This document shows positions 1 to 11,790 of a DNA stretch of 64,000 nucleotides, piece by piece (position 1 is the stretch's first letter; each line of letters begins with the position of its first letter). Origin of the DNA: Delphinapterus leucas (Eukaryota > Chordata > Mammalia > Artiodactyla > Monodontidae); NCBI RefSeq assembly GCF_002288925.2, contig NW_022097993.1, positions 12,004,071 through 12,068,070 on the forward strand, given 5' to 3'. Under the pieces are notes generated by a model. The model saw only the letters and a program-made list of their open reading frames with translations. It searched no databases and was not told the DNA's origin. The translations under genes were made by a program, and so were the position numbers.

Positions 1-40
1 CCCTTCATCCATACGGCTCAGAATAAAAGGGAGAAAAAGT

Positions 41-172
41 AGAAAGAAAGAATTAGTAGAAGTAGAAAGAAAGAAAGAAAGAAGGAAAGAAAGAAAGGAG
101 GGGGGGAGGGAGGGAGGAAGGAAGGAAGGAAGGAAGGAGGGAAGGAAGAAAATAAGAAAGAAAGAAAGATGA
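41..172. repeat. Purine-rich (GAAA/GGAA)n inside the L1 5'UTR
   Basis: A GAAA, GGGA and GGAA tract interrupts the L1 leader. On the element's own strand it is a TTTC/TTCC tract followed by the GAGCCGT segment. It is probably a normal part of this L1 subfamily's leader, extended by slippage. Confidence 0.85.
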
Positions 173-1512
173 TAAAGTAAAATAAAATAAGATAAAATAT
201 AATAAAGTTATTAAAATAAAAAATAATTATTAAGAAAAAAATTAAAAACAAACAACAACAACAACATAAAATGGACGGATAGAACCCTAGGACAAATGGT
301 GGAAGCAAAGCTATACAGACAAAATCTCACACAGAAGCATACACACTCACAAAAAGAGGAAAAGGGGAAAAAAATCATAAATCTTGCTCTCAGAGACCAC
401 CTCCTCAATTTGGGATGATTTGTTGTCTATTCAGGTATTCCACAGTTGCAGGTACATCAAGTTTATTGTGGAGCTTTAATCCACTGCCCCTGAGGCTGCT
501 GGGAGAGATTTCCCTTTCTCTTCTTTGTTCGCACAGCTCCCAGGGGCTCAGCTTTGGATTTGGCCCCGCCTCTGCGTGTAGGTCGCCAGAGGGCGTCTGT
601 TCTTCGCTCAGACAGGACGGGGTTAAAGGAGCCGCTGATTCGGGGGCTCTGGCTCACTCAGGCTGTGGGGAGGGAGGGGCACGGAGTGCAGGGCGGGCCT
701 GCAGCGGCAGAGGCCCAGCGTGACGTTGCACCAGCCTGAGGTGCGCCATGCGTTCTCCCGGGGAAGTTGTCCCTGGATCCTGGCACCCTGGCAGTGGCGG
801 GCTGCACAGGCTCCCGGGAGGGGGGTGTGGATAGTGACCTGTGCTCACACACAGGCTTCTGCCAGTCTCTGGAGCTCCTTTAAGCGGCGCTCCTAATCCC
901 CTCTCCTCACGCACCAGGAAACAAAGAGGGAAGCAAAAGTCTCTTGCCTCTTTGGCAGGTCCAGACTTTCCCCCGGACTCCCTCCCAGGTAACCGTGGTG
1001 CACTAACCCCCTGCAGGTTGTGTTCACGCCGCCAACCCCCGTCCTCTCCCTGCGCTCTGACTGAACCCCGAGCCTCAGCTCCCAGCCCCGCTCGCCCCGG
1101 CGGGGAAACAGACAAGCCCCTCGGGCTGGTGAGTGCCAGTCGGCACCAATCCTCTGTGCGGGAATCTCTCTGCTTTGCCCCCCGCACGCCTGTTGCTGCG
1201 CTCTCCTCCGCGGTTCCGAAGCTTTCCCCCTCCGCGACCCACAGCCTCCGCCTGCGAAGTGGCTCCTAGTGTGTGGAAACCTTTCCTCTTTCACAGCTCC
1301 CTCCCACTGGTGCAGGTCCCGGCCCTATCCTTTTGTCTCTGTTTATTCTTTTTTCTTTTGCCTTACCCAGGTACGTGGGGAGTTTCTTGCCTTTGGGGAG
1401 GTCTGAGGTCTTCAGCCAGCGTTCAGTAGGTGTTCTGTTGGAGTTGTTCCACGTGTAGATGTATTTCTGGTGTATCTGTGGGGAGGAAGGTGATCTCCGC
1501 ATCTTACTCTTA

Positions 1513-1521
1513 CGCCATCTT
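1513..1521 (-). promoter_or_regulatory. YY1-like site near the L1 5' end
   Basis: The minus strand reads AAGATGGCG about 15-23 nt downstream of the inferred L1 start. Human L1 has a YY1 site in the same place, where it fixes the transcription start. Function in this copy is inferred from position and motif only. Confidence 0.5.
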
Positions 1522-1535
1522 CCTGTCGTCCCCCC

Positions 1536-2735
1536 CATTAAATGTTTTAAAATAGAAATTGTTGAATCCAAAAGTTATAAAATTAGCTTTTTTTCTTTAG
1601 CTTAAATCATCATCTTTTGGTGCAGTCTGACAACTGCAAGTTGACTTTTTGTGTTTGTCTAAACATAAATATTATTTTTTCCCATTAAAAACTAATAATA
1701 TAATGAACAAATTATGTAAACCTGTTCAATATAGTATTTTACCATTTCTGATACCTATACAACAAAATGTTTCATCTACTTTGACTTCTAATTCCGTATG
1801 TGTGACCCCAACTGTACAAAGAAAGGTTGTAGAATTAGCACCTTTTAGTTGTTGTGAAGGAACAGAAATAAAATGTTTACAAGATTCCAGGAGTTTATTG
1901 TTCGTATACCAGAATGCTAAATTCTTGGTCATAACAATCGTGTAATGTAGCTATAAAAATGAGTCGAGATGCAAATATTGACCTTATACCCAGAAGATAA
2001 ATCACTTGAAAACTCAGTAGTACAATAAACTGACAATTCAGAGAACTCGTCAGGATCCATTTTTGTCTTATGATGCAGACAAACCATAAATTCAGACCAG
2101 AGAGTATATTTTACCTTTTGTTTCTGTTTTGGAAATTGTTACTAAGGGTGATTTATGGACAATATTTAAAGTAATCTTTTTACATTAGTGATGAATTTTA
2201 CGACTTGAAAATACAGAGTATAGTTTAGTGGCTTTATTTTGTATCCTGAAGATTGTTATGTTAGATAAAGCTGCTCTCAGATCCAGAAGAATAGAATTAA
2301 TCTCATTTGACCTGACATCTATGCTCTTGTTTTTCCTCCTTGACACTTCATTTATGATTACTCTTAAGTCCTCAGCCATGCAGACTTGGTACATTACAGA
2401 TGAGACAGCCCGGGAGACCCAGGGGTCCAGAGTTAGCTGGGCTGGGGACATATTCCTAGGTTTGGGAAAATTAGTCCATTATTAGATAGACTGAAGGAAG
2501 CAAAGGCCTTCTTGCATTATCAGCTGGCATTGTAGTATCTGTCTGTCTCACAGTAAAGAAAGAAAATTAATTTTAAGCTCTACACATTTTGGGGTGGTAT
2601 TCTGAGTTGGATTACTTCTAGATGTCTAGTTGTATCTGCTGGGAAGGAAAGGGCATTTCTTTTGGATCTGAGACTTGGGTGATATCCAGTCAGGAAACCC
2701 CCACTCCCCATATTATTCAACCCCTGAAAGCACAC
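1536..2735. other. Unassigned, AT-rich
   Basis: No repeat, exon or RNA gene recognised. The short open frames (for example 1649-1945 and 2228-2485) have no family features. Confidence 0.5.
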
Positions 2736-2775
2736 TAATAATAATAATAATATTATTATTAATAATAATAATAAT
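2736..2775. repeat. (AAT)n with a central inversion
   Basis: ATAATAATA switches to TATTATTATT and back to AATAATAATA, so the tract is self-complementary and could form a hairpin. Confidence 0.9.
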
Positions 2776-3094
2776 GGAAGCTATTTATTGAGCACTGACT
2801 AGGAAAATTTTGCCTTAACCTAGTTGATTAAATGAAGTTAATCAGTGTGGACTTCTTGTTTCAGTTTAAGGTTTTTTGTGCTTTTGTTTGGTTTTTGCAT
2901 ATATTGTATTTATAAAATATATATTCATATTTATGTTGCAAATACACATAAACATCATGTTTTAGAACAAATGTACAGTGGTTGTGCTACATTGATACAC
3001 AATTTAGATACTTTGGTCCTTTATGCTCTATGTGGGTCCAGGGCAGTGTTGTTATTTGAGTTGTATTTGAAACTGGTATCACTTATTATCAGTT

Positions 3095-3185
3095 TTGTAA
3101 TCTTGGACCCGTCACTTTACCTAATGAAGATGATAATTGTGCCGACTTTGTTGGGTTATTGTGACACATTTATGACAATGTGTGA
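3095..3185 (+). mobile_element. MIR fragment
   Basis: Resembles the MIR core: TGTAATCTTGGACC.GTCACTTTACCT, then GAAGATGATAAT and GGGTTATTGTGA. Diverged, and short enough that the edges are uncertain. Confidence 0.5.
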
Positions 3186-5159
3186 CAAGGAACGATATAC
3201 AGCACCAGACAGCTGTTAAAATTCTTTTTAACATTTTCACGAGGCAAGTTTTCAGAGATCAGGGATCGTATTTCTAGAGAAGTCTCTTGGTAAAATTCCC
3301 AATATTGCACAACGTGCCAGAAGGCTTCTGATAAATGCTGTTTGATTGCTTGATTCTGAATGATCAGGTAAGAATGATTCAGAATTTAGGAGCTTTCTGG
3401 TGCTTTAGATAAATGAGTCAGTAGAATGTAAAGTGATAATAAATTCAAAGATTCCACGGCATAATTTAGTAGCTTTTCAATGATCTGCTAGCTGTTGTCC
3501 TGCCTTAACCAAATTTACTACTGACATTAAGTGGGGAAATTAAATTCCTGTGATTATCAACATCCTATTGCTTAGTATCAAAAGGAGAGCTCTCTGTTTG
3601 GTAGGAGTGGGTTTCTGATCGTAGACCTTAAACCTTAGAACAGGGAGGACAGTCACTTTTAGGGGAGCATCATGGAAATGTTCTGTTGATCGTGGAAATG
3701 TTAGCAGGTGTTCATAGATATTTTTATTCCTATGTTTCCTCTGCAAACTAGGCTCTCTGCCAATATATACACAATCTCACACTTATCAAATTTAAAAAAA
3801 AAAGGAAAATAACAACACAGAATAGTGGGATGGCATGGAAGGGAATGTCACCATCATATGCTCAACTTCATTTCTGAAGAAATAGAAGACCTCCATGTTT
3901 TAATTTTGAGCATCTTCTAATTGTTCTCTCTAGAATAATCATTGTGGTTGCATTTTAGACCCAGGCATCAAATTCTCTTTGGATATTTTGACCATCTTGT
4001 TTACTCAGAAATGCTAATGTCTTTCAATTAGCTAATCTAAAATTTATATAGGAATTTCTTTAATTTTCTTGTCACTTCTTCAGCTATATAACTGGATAAA
4101 CTGGGGTAATCCTTTGTTTTTATTTAGTTTTAAGGCTTTCTGTTACTCTCTGTGCTTCAACTTTTCTAGAATCATGTGCCTGATTTAAAGTTTAACTTTT
4201 AACTTCAAAATGAATTCAAAATACTTTTCTTTGATAACTCATAATATGCCCTTGAGATTATTTTTAAAAATGGCTAGAAAAATACATATATATATATTTA
4301 TAATATATATCTTTATATGTAATTTTCTATATATTTCTATATAAATATATATCCATCTAAAATTGCATATACATTTAAATATTATTCATATTTATATAAC
4401 AAACTCATATGAAAAGCAAGAAATATGTTGAATAGCAAGTATTGTATAGAGATATTAATCCCATGGAGTAGGAGACTGGATTGCACTGATATTTTTTAAG
4501 ATACAAATTACACGATACAGGAATTCTAGCCTTCTCTATTTTACACAGGGAGAAACAGAAGAATCAGAGTCTAATTTAGCCATATGTACTGTGTTCCCAA
4601 GATTTACTTTAATTCCTGGGAATCCTGGAAAGAGACAAGGAAGACTGAATGCCATTGCCTTTCAGACTTTTCTCGCCTTTTCAATTCATTTCCTTTGAAT
4701 TTATTTTTGGAAAGTGGTATAGGGTGTATTAGAAATTTAGCATGGTTGGGAGTTAAGCCATTGTTGAGCCCTCTCTTTCCCCACTAATGAGCATCAGAAT
4801 AATCCTTCATTTCTGCGACTCTTTATTTTTATCTGCATCTCCTCTTTTCTCCTCCATTCTTTTTTTCCTCACATAGATTCTTTTTGTTGTTCTGCCACCA
4901 TCACGTTTTACAGAAAAATTTAAAAGGCAGTTTTATTATCATCAGTGTAGTACAGGCCACAGATTGCCTATGCAAATGCCATTCTTTCCTACTTTCTTAG
5001 AAGAAAGCCCAGAATTTACTCCAAGCAGTGACGTATGTCTACGTAAAGTCTCCAGGTCACAGCTTGCAGATATGGTGGCCATGAGATGTTACTGGGTAGG
5101 GATTCACAAAAGACTCCTCACAGGGCCTGACTTGGTAGGAGGTGTGACCTTTGTTACCC
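3186..5159. other. Unassigned; AT-rich block at 4284-4400
   Basis: No gene seen. Positions 4284-4400 are a TATATA/ATATTT low-complexity block. The rest is ordinary AT-rich intergenic-type DNA. Confidence 0.5.
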
Positions 5160-5395
5160 CCTTTCATCCCTCTTCCTTCCAGGAATGCAGATGGAATGGA
5201 TGGTAAGGTGACCCTGAGCAAGGAAGCCATGTTCTAGTGGTGGAACCGAAAGGTATGAGAAGCCTCAGCCACTGGTAACCCTGGACCTGCCAACCTCCAG
5301 ATTCCCTTCCTCCAGACCTCAGTCAAGTGAGAGAAATAAATCTTTGTCTTGCTTAGGCCATGTACTGGGATTTTTTATGGTATGCTGCAAAATTA
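5160..5395 (+). mobile_element. Old LTR-like repeat, 3' part
   Basis: Sequence such as GGAAGCCATG, CCTGGACCTGCCAACCTCCAGA and GTGAGAGAAATAAATCTTTGTCTTG resembles the 3' half of an ancient MaLR/ERV-type LTR, with an AATAAA at about 5335. Family assignment is from memory of the pattern and not firm. Confidence 0.35.
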
Positions 5396-5487
5396 AATCC
5401 TGTATATGCACATGTACACATAACACAGGATTTGATTTGGGTGCATATCAGAGAATATCCAAAAATATTTCAAAAATTTTAAATGTC

Positions 5488-5600
5488 TATAGTGAATAGA
5501 ATGTGTGTATGTATATATATATAATATAATATATATATAATATATATACATATATGTGTGTATATATACATTTGTGTACATACATATATATTCAATGTAG
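5488..5600. repeat. TA-rich low-complexity repeat
   Basis: Runs of TATATA, ATAATATA and TGTGTATATA. Confidence 0.85.
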
Positions 5601-5696
5601 AAATTTGTTAGAATATGAAAGAGCATAAAAAATTTAAGTAGAAACCACTTGTAACTCTATTACACAGAGACATACATTGTTAAAAATGTGTTTCCT

Positions 5697-5897
5697 GGGC
5701 TTCCCTGGTAGCGCAGTGGTTGGGAGTCCGCCTGCTAATGCAGGGGACACGGGTTCGTGCCCTGGTCTGGGAAGATCCCACATGCCGCAGAGCAGCTGGG
5801 CCCGTGAGCCATGGCAGCTGAGCCTGCGCGTCTGGAGCCTGTGCTCTGCGGCGGGAGAGGCCACAACAGTGAGAGGCCCGTGTACCGCAAAAAAAAA
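5697..5897 (+). mobile_element. CHR-type SINE (short form)
   Basis: Starts GGGCTTCCCTGG, has an A-box-like TAGCGCAGTGG and B-box-like GGGTTCGTGCC, and ends TGTACCGC plus A-tail. It is flanked by a 15-bp perfect target duplication, AAAAATGTGTTTCCT, at 5682-5696 and 5898-5912. Known: tRNA-Glu-derived and moved by L1 machinery. Confidence 0.95.
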
Positions 5898-5924
5898 AAA
5901 AATGTGTTTCCTTCTATTCTTATT

Positions 5925-6310
5925 TTTTGAGACTTTTTTTTTTTTTTTACAAAATTGAGATCTTCCTTTATTTACTTTATATCCTGTCTTTTTTCACTTA
6001 CAATTATATCATATCATTAAATATTCTTTCAGAATCTGATTTTAATTATCACATACTTGTCCATCTTTTGGATCCACTGCAGTTGATTTACCTAATCTCC
6101 AATTGTTGGATATTTAAATTGTCTCCAATGTTTTGCTAGACTAATTTTTAAATCAATCTTTCCATACTTTTATGAGTATGTCTTTAAAATAAATTTATGA
6201 AAATGACATTGTTAATCATAGTTTAAAATGGCACAAACATTTCTTAAATCCTTGACAAATTTTGTCAAATGGTATTATACAAAGAACATTCTCTTCATCA
6301 CTAATATAGA
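5925..6310 (-). mobile_element. Old L1M 3' fragment
   Basis: The plus strand shows the antisense pattern of old L1 3' regions: CTCCAATTGTTGGATATTTAAATTG, CAATGTTTTGCTAG, ACAAATTTTGTCAAATGG. Highly diverged. Confidence 0.55.
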
Positions 6311-8129
6311 GTACTGCCATTTAAAATATCTTGTGTAACTTGATTGATAAAAGTGGCCTCTCTTTTTTAAGAAGATGTGTTTTTTTGATTACTAATGAAA
6401 TCCAATCTTTTTCATACATTTCTTGGAAATTATCAGTTTTTCTTATCAGTTTATAAAAGTACATTGCAGATTAAGGATATTGACAATTTGGGTTGAATTT
6501 GCATTGTGTTGTCTGGCACAATGCTGGCGCCTAGTAAGTGCTGACCAATGTTTCTTGATTTGGGGCATTTTTCCTTTAATATTTAAAGGTAGGAACACAG
6601 GAAAGTGGTACATTTTGATTTGTGGTAGAATATAAAAAGGAGACATTCTGTTTTGGATAAGTTGTTTTGGGGTGTTGATTGGGCATCTAAGTGGGAGTTG
6701 ACCACACAGCAGTCTCTGGGAAGGTGTATGGGCACCACTTATGCTGTATGGAGAAAATATTGGAACATTTACTTGTGTTTATTTTTAATTTTTTATAAGG
6801 AATTGAGCTTTACGAAGTGTCACCTATGGATGGGCACTGGCTGCCCTGAGTGGTCCCTATATTTTTCACCAGGATGGGTTATACACAGTAAGTAAGATTT
6901 CCTGCACAGAGAATTTAGTTTTGCACTGAGAATTGGGCTGACAGAGGTCCCTCACATGTCTAATCAGGGCCCTGCCACACAGTAACATTACTGGATAAAT
7001 GGATTTACAGAGCTTATTATTGAGTTTTAATAAATATACCTCAAAAATGGAAAAGAGGTTTAAATATTAATATGGATGTTAAACTTGAAAATGATATCAA
7101 TAATATAAGCACCTGTGCACACAAGAAACTGTCAGAGTGACACTCGCAGTAGGAGCTCTTTGTCAGCCTCACTCCATGGTTAGAAACAGCGACCATCTGC
7201 TTAGATCTAACAGGGTCCACCAGATACTTTTGCATTATCCACATGTAAGTTTTATAATAACAGTAAGTGAGAAAATAACTGCCTTTTGTACTAGAGAAAA
7301 TATATTGAAAATAAACATCTGGATATCTTTTCACCATTTAGCAATACGTGCCATTGATATAAATATATATACACACTTATACACACACACACCCCCTCTA
7401 CACACATTTAAGAAAATTGGAAACAGAATTTTCTAGATAATTTAAAAATATTTCATGTTATTGGGTATTTGAAACCACTTGTGAAAAATATAAAGTAACA
7501 CTGTCTAATGAGTTTTCAAGGACAGTAGGATGAAATCAGAGAAAAAGCATATTTACCAGTTGAATATTTGCTTTTAATGACTACCATGGCCAACTAAAAA
7601 ATGTCTCACGTAAATATCAAAATAAACTGAATTTCAAAACTGACCTGGAATCTAATTAATATATAACAAAATACTAAACCAAGGTTTTCAAAAATAAGGC
7701 AACATCTTTCATCTCATTGTACTCAGTATATTTGGGCAGAGTGGATAAATAAAACTTAAAAATACTGCAAGTGTTATATTGAAAATATTTAATCTCATTG
7801 TAAAATGATTTTATCTTTGCACAAGTGTTATAATATATGCAATATATTAATATATTAGTCCTTCAAAAACTTATACAGATAGGGGAACATTAAGTCAGAG
7901 ACCACTGGAAATAAAAATGTAAGGTTGCCCTTTTTAAGATATTGGGTAATTGAAGTCATTAGGGATTGCATGTCCAACGAGAAAAGGACTAATCAGACAG
8001 TTCCTCTATCTCATGACCATTTAGAATCAAATCATAGAGTAGAAGCCTAGAGGATCCATAATCCACAGAATCGATACTAGAAAGCAGGGTGAAAATGCAA
8101 AGGGCTTTGTGTCCAGAAGCCCTCACCTT
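6311..8129. other. Unassigned; (AC)n at 7371-7410
   Basis: No gene or clear repeat apart from a short AC-rich microsatellite and a possible MIR/L2 scrap near 6500-6560 (TGGCACAATGCTGGCGCCTAGTAAG is MIR-tail-like). Confidence 0.45.
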
Positions 8130-8320
8130 CAATTCCGCTTCCACTATCCCTAGTTGTACCATTCTGGGCAATTTATTTCTCAGAAATTTAGACTCGGTAT
8201 GTATAAACTGTAAATAACACCTAATTCTTAGAATTACTCTGAGCGTTTCTGAGATAACCTGTGTAGGATACTTAGCCTCCCGCCTGGCACACTACAGGTG
8301 CTCAACCTACGGCAGTTTTT
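8130..8320 (+). mobile_element. MIR
   Basis: CCATTCTGGGCAATTTATTTCTCAG, then CTGTAAATAACACC and GCCTGGCACACTACAGGTGCTCAA follow the order of the MIR consensus through to its tail. Confidence 0.65.
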
Positions 8321-8965
8321 CTCACAGCATCTTTACAGGTACATGTTCAGTAGCCCGTTTGCTCAGTGTGATGTTATTGCTGGAGAAACTGGATATCCTA
8401 CTAATTACCAGAAGAGGCTGAATTTCATTTGAGAATAGGAGTCACTACCCTTTCTTTTGTTTTATTTTCATTACTACACTGATGTGAACTAGTATTTACT
8501 GCAATTTTGTGATTTTGGATGGATATATTTCTGGTTGGTGGATAGGGTTATAAAAGATTCATATTACCTATAGTAGGCTCCGAAAACCATTGGTGTTTTA
8601 TGTCTGATAAATCATATTGCTTTATGATAGTATCCCCGTGCACTCTTGTCTTGCCCTTGCACCTCTCCACCCATCCCACTGTGATCAAGACACTACTTTT
8701 AGACCATCTATTTTTTAGACAGAACATAGTAATGAACAGTGCTGCTGGCCGCCCTACCAGGAAATCTTGCAAACATCTTTTGTAGGCTTTATAGTCTATC
8801 TACAGACGCTAGGAAATTCATATTTTATCAACCTCCTAGGGTCCAAATGGTACTCAGAAAGTGCAGCCTTCAACTGAGCTTTGTGATTAATTGTTGTTGT
8901 CAGTCATTTGTTAGCAGAAATGGTGCCTTCACCTTTAGCTTTTCACCATAAATCAAAAGTCTGGA

Positions 8966-9126
8966 GACTGCCCTGGTGGTCCAGTGGTTGGGACTCTGGG
9001 CTTCCACAGCAGGGGGTGTGGGTTCAATCCCTGGTTGGAGAACTAAGATACCGCATGCTGCGAGGCCAAAAAATAATTAAAAATAAATAAAAATAAAATT
9101 TAAAAAATGATCTACATTAAAAAAAA
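8966..9126 (+). mobile_element. CHR-2-like short SINE
   Basis: Head GACTGCCCTGGTGGTCCAGTGG, B box GGTTCAATCCC, then CCGCATGCTGCGAGGCCAAAAAA and an A-rich tail. The 11-bp target duplication AAAAGTCTGGA lies at 8955-8965 and 9127-9137. It is an older subfamily than the CTTCCCTGGTGGCGC copies. Confidence 0.9.
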
Positions 9127-9374
9127 AAAAGTCTGGATGAAAACAATCAAGAGGATGAGGGTAAAGTTAATGGTAGCTGATCTGAGCCTCCACCTAGAGA
9201 TCCCAGGACGTCCCCTTCCCACTCAAGTCTTTCCCGTCTCCTGGAAGTGTCCTTTCCATGTGACTCTTACAGACCTCTGTGGTTGTTATCTCTGCCAGCC
9301 TCCTCTGAAGCCCTGGGGCCCTCAAACCCCGTGACATAGATGGGAGGGAAGTAGAAACCATCTGCAAGAGCAGC

Positions 9375-9780
9375 TCTCTTTTTATAATTTTTTATTGAGA
9401 TATAATTGATATATAACATTGTATAAGTTTATGGTGTACAATGTGTGGAATTGATACATTTGTTTATCACAATATAATTACCACTGTAGCATTAGCTACA
9501 CCTCCAACATGTCCCACCATTGTCATTTCTTTTTTGTGATAAGAACACTTAAGATTTAGTTTCTTAGCAACTTTGAAGTATATAATACAGTATTGTTAGC
9601 TACAATCACAGTGCTGGGCACTAGGTCTCCAGAATGTATTCATCTTCTGACCTCAAGTTTATGCCCTTTGACCAATATTTCCCCAATTCCTCCATCCCAA
9701 GTCCCTGGTAACCACCATTTTGCTCTCTGTTTCTACAAATACAGTATGATGTCACTTGTATGTGGAATCTAAAAATAAGG
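9375..9780 (-). mobile_element. L1MA-type 3' end with inverted 5' segment
   Basis: 9375-9735 is antisense L1 3'UTR (TTTTTTATTGAGATATAATTGA, TCCCTGGTAACCACCATTTTGC). At about 9735 the orientation flips: ACAGTATGATGTCACTTGTATGTGG is the sense version of the adjacent L1 region. This is the layout produced by twin priming. Confidence 0.65.
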
Positions 9781-10164
9781 CTATATTTTCTGTGGTGGGA
9801 AAAATGATTTTTTTAATTCCATTTTCAAAATTTTCAAATGGAATGGCCTTTGCTTATTTATTTATTTTTTAACACACTACTAGTATTATGTATTTTATTT
9901 ATTTCTATCTCCATTTCTCCAAGATCTTAGGGCAAACTCTGTAAGACTGACCCAAGGGAAAAATGAGAGCAATGCTCACGTTATTATACCCCTAGTCAGT
10001 TGTTTTTATATCTGGCTGTACATCAAAATCATTTGGAAAACCTTTTTCTCTTTAATTAATTAATTATTTTTTATAGACGTATAGTTGATTTATAATATTA
10101 GTTTCAGGTGTGAGACGTAATGATTCAATATTTTAATGATTACACTCCATATAAAGTTATTACA

Positions 10165-10362
10165 GGGCTTCCCTGGTGGCGCAGTGGTTGAGAGTCCGCC
10201 TGCCGATGCAGGGGACACGGGTTCTTGCCCTGGTCCGGGAGGGTCCCACATGCCGCAGAGTGGCTAGGCCCGTGAGCCATGGCCGCTGGGCCTGTGCATC
10301 CGGAGCCTGTGCTCCATGATGGGAGCGGCCACAGCAGTGAGAGGCCTGCATACCGCAAAAAA
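10165..10362 (+). mobile_element. CHR-type SINE inside L1
   Basis: GGGCTTCCCTGGTGGCGCAGTGG head through CATACCGC plus A-tail. The perfect 12-bp target duplication AAAGTTATTACA (10153-10164, 10363-10374) cuts the L1 3'UTR, so the SINE is younger than this L1. Confidence 0.95.
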
Positions 10363-11517
10363 AAAGTTATTACAAATTAATGGCTATATTTCCCTGTGCT
10401 GTACAATATATAATTGTTACTTATTTACTTTGTCCATAGTAGTTAGTATCTCTTAATCTCCTACAGCTGTCTTGCCCCAGTCCCTTTCCCTCTCCCAACT
10501 GGTAACCACTAGTTTGTTCTCTATATCTGAGTCTGTTCCTCTTTTATTATATTCATTCATTTATTTTATTTCTTAGCTTCCACATATAAGTGATAACACG
10601 CATTGTTTTTTTTTCTCTGTCTGACTTATTTCACTAAGCATGATACCCTCTAGGTCCATACATGCTGTTGCAAATGGCAAAATTTTATTTCTTTTTATCC
10701 TGAGTAATATTACATTGTGCAAATATATAACACACCTTTTTTTATTCATTCCTCTGTTGATGGACGCTTAGGTTGCTTCTGTATCTTGGCTATTGTAAAT
10801 TATGCTGCTATGAATGTTGGGGTGCATGTATCTTTTCAAATTAGTGATTTTTTTGTTTTTGTTTTTTTTTTTTCAGATAAATACCCAGCAGTGAGCTTGC
10901 TGGGTTATACGGTACTTCTATTTTTAGTTTTTTGAGAAACCTCCATACAGTTTTCCACAGTGGCTGCAGCAATTTACATTCCCACCAAGAGTGTAGGAGG
11001 GTTCCCTTTTCTCCACACCCTCACCAACATTGGTTATTTGTGTTCTTTTTGATTATGGCCATTCTGACAAGTGTGAGGTGATATTTCATTGTGGTTTTGA
11101 TTTGTATTTCCCTTATGATTAGTGATGTTGAGCATCTTTTCGTATGCCTGTTGGTCACCTGTATATCTTCTTTGGAAAAATGTCTATTAAAGATCTTCTG
11201 CCCATTTTTTAATCAGGTTGTTTATTTTTTTGATGTTGAGTTATATGAGCTGTTTTTTATATTTTGGATATTAACCCCTTATTATTTGTAAATGTTTTCT
11301 CTCATTCAGAGATTGTCTTTTTGTTTCTTCAAAGCTTTCCTTTGCTGTGCAAAAGCTTTTAAGTTTAATTAGGTCCCATTTATTTATTTTTGCTTTTGTT
11401 TCATCTGCCTTAGGAGATCGAAAAAAATATTGCTATGATTTATATCAAAGAGCATCTGCCTATGTTCTTTTCTGTGATTTTCTGTCTGGATGATCTGTCC
11501 ATTGATGTCAGTGGGTG

Positions 11518-11790
11518 TTAAAGTCCCAGACTATTATGGTATATATTGTACATTTTTCTCTTTGTGTCTGTTATTATTTGCTTTATATATTTAGGTGCTC
11601 CAGTATTGGGTGCATATATGTTGAGTGTAATAGCCTCTTCTTGTATTGATCCTTTTATCATTGTATAATACCCTTCTTTGTCTTTTGTTATAGACTTTCT
11701 TTTAAAGTCTACTTGGTCAGATATGAGTATTGCTATCCCTGCTTTATTGTCATTTCCATTTGCATGAAATATCTTTTTCCTTCCCCTCAA
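11518..11790 (-). pseudogene. L1 ORF2 endonuclease-domain fragment
   Basis: This open frame carries L1 ORF2 endonuclease-region signatures: KIFHANGND, AILISDQVDF, KEGYYTMIKGSI and NIYAPN in order. These correspond to roughly residues 100-200 of an ORF2 protein, which is normally about 1,275 residues. It is cut off from the rest by the internal deletion of the host L1 and cannot give a working protein. It carries neither the reverse transcriptase nor the C-terminal cysteine region. Confidence 0.85.

Larger units (their letters stand above)
1..1535 (-). mobile_element. Young L1, 5'UTR only (antisense), runs off left edge
   Basis: Read on the minus strand, the element begins at about 1535 with a G-run and AGGAAGATGGCG, then a CpG-rich leader. 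The leader ends near position 1 in CTGAGCCGTATGGATGA, and closely related sequence (AGCCGTGTGGATGA) occurs in the L1 at 58542. The reverse complement of 1380-1470 encodes the usual start of the cetartiodactyl L1 5'UTR (ACATCTACACGTGGAACAAC). ORF1 and ORF2, if present, lie to the left of the window. The leader is 1.5 kb, the length expected for a full 5'UTR, so this copy is not 5'-truncated. Short open frames here are not genes. Known for L1: the 5'UTR holds the internal Pol II promoter. Confidence 0.85.

Noticed and set aside
654..1294. GC-rich block with long open frames on both strands, resembling a CpG-island promoter and first exon
   Set aside because: The sequence is the antisense L1 leader; its end is shared with the L1 at 58542 and its start is a typical L1 5' end.
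5697..5770. tRNA-like sequence with A and B boxes
   Set aside because: It is the head of a CHR SINE, repeated throughout the window with A-tails and target duplications, not a tRNA gene.
9815..9845. Near-palindrome TTCCATTTTCAAAATTTTCAAATGGAA
   Set aside because: Short AT-rich inverted repeat, expected by chance in this base composition, and not linked to any element end.
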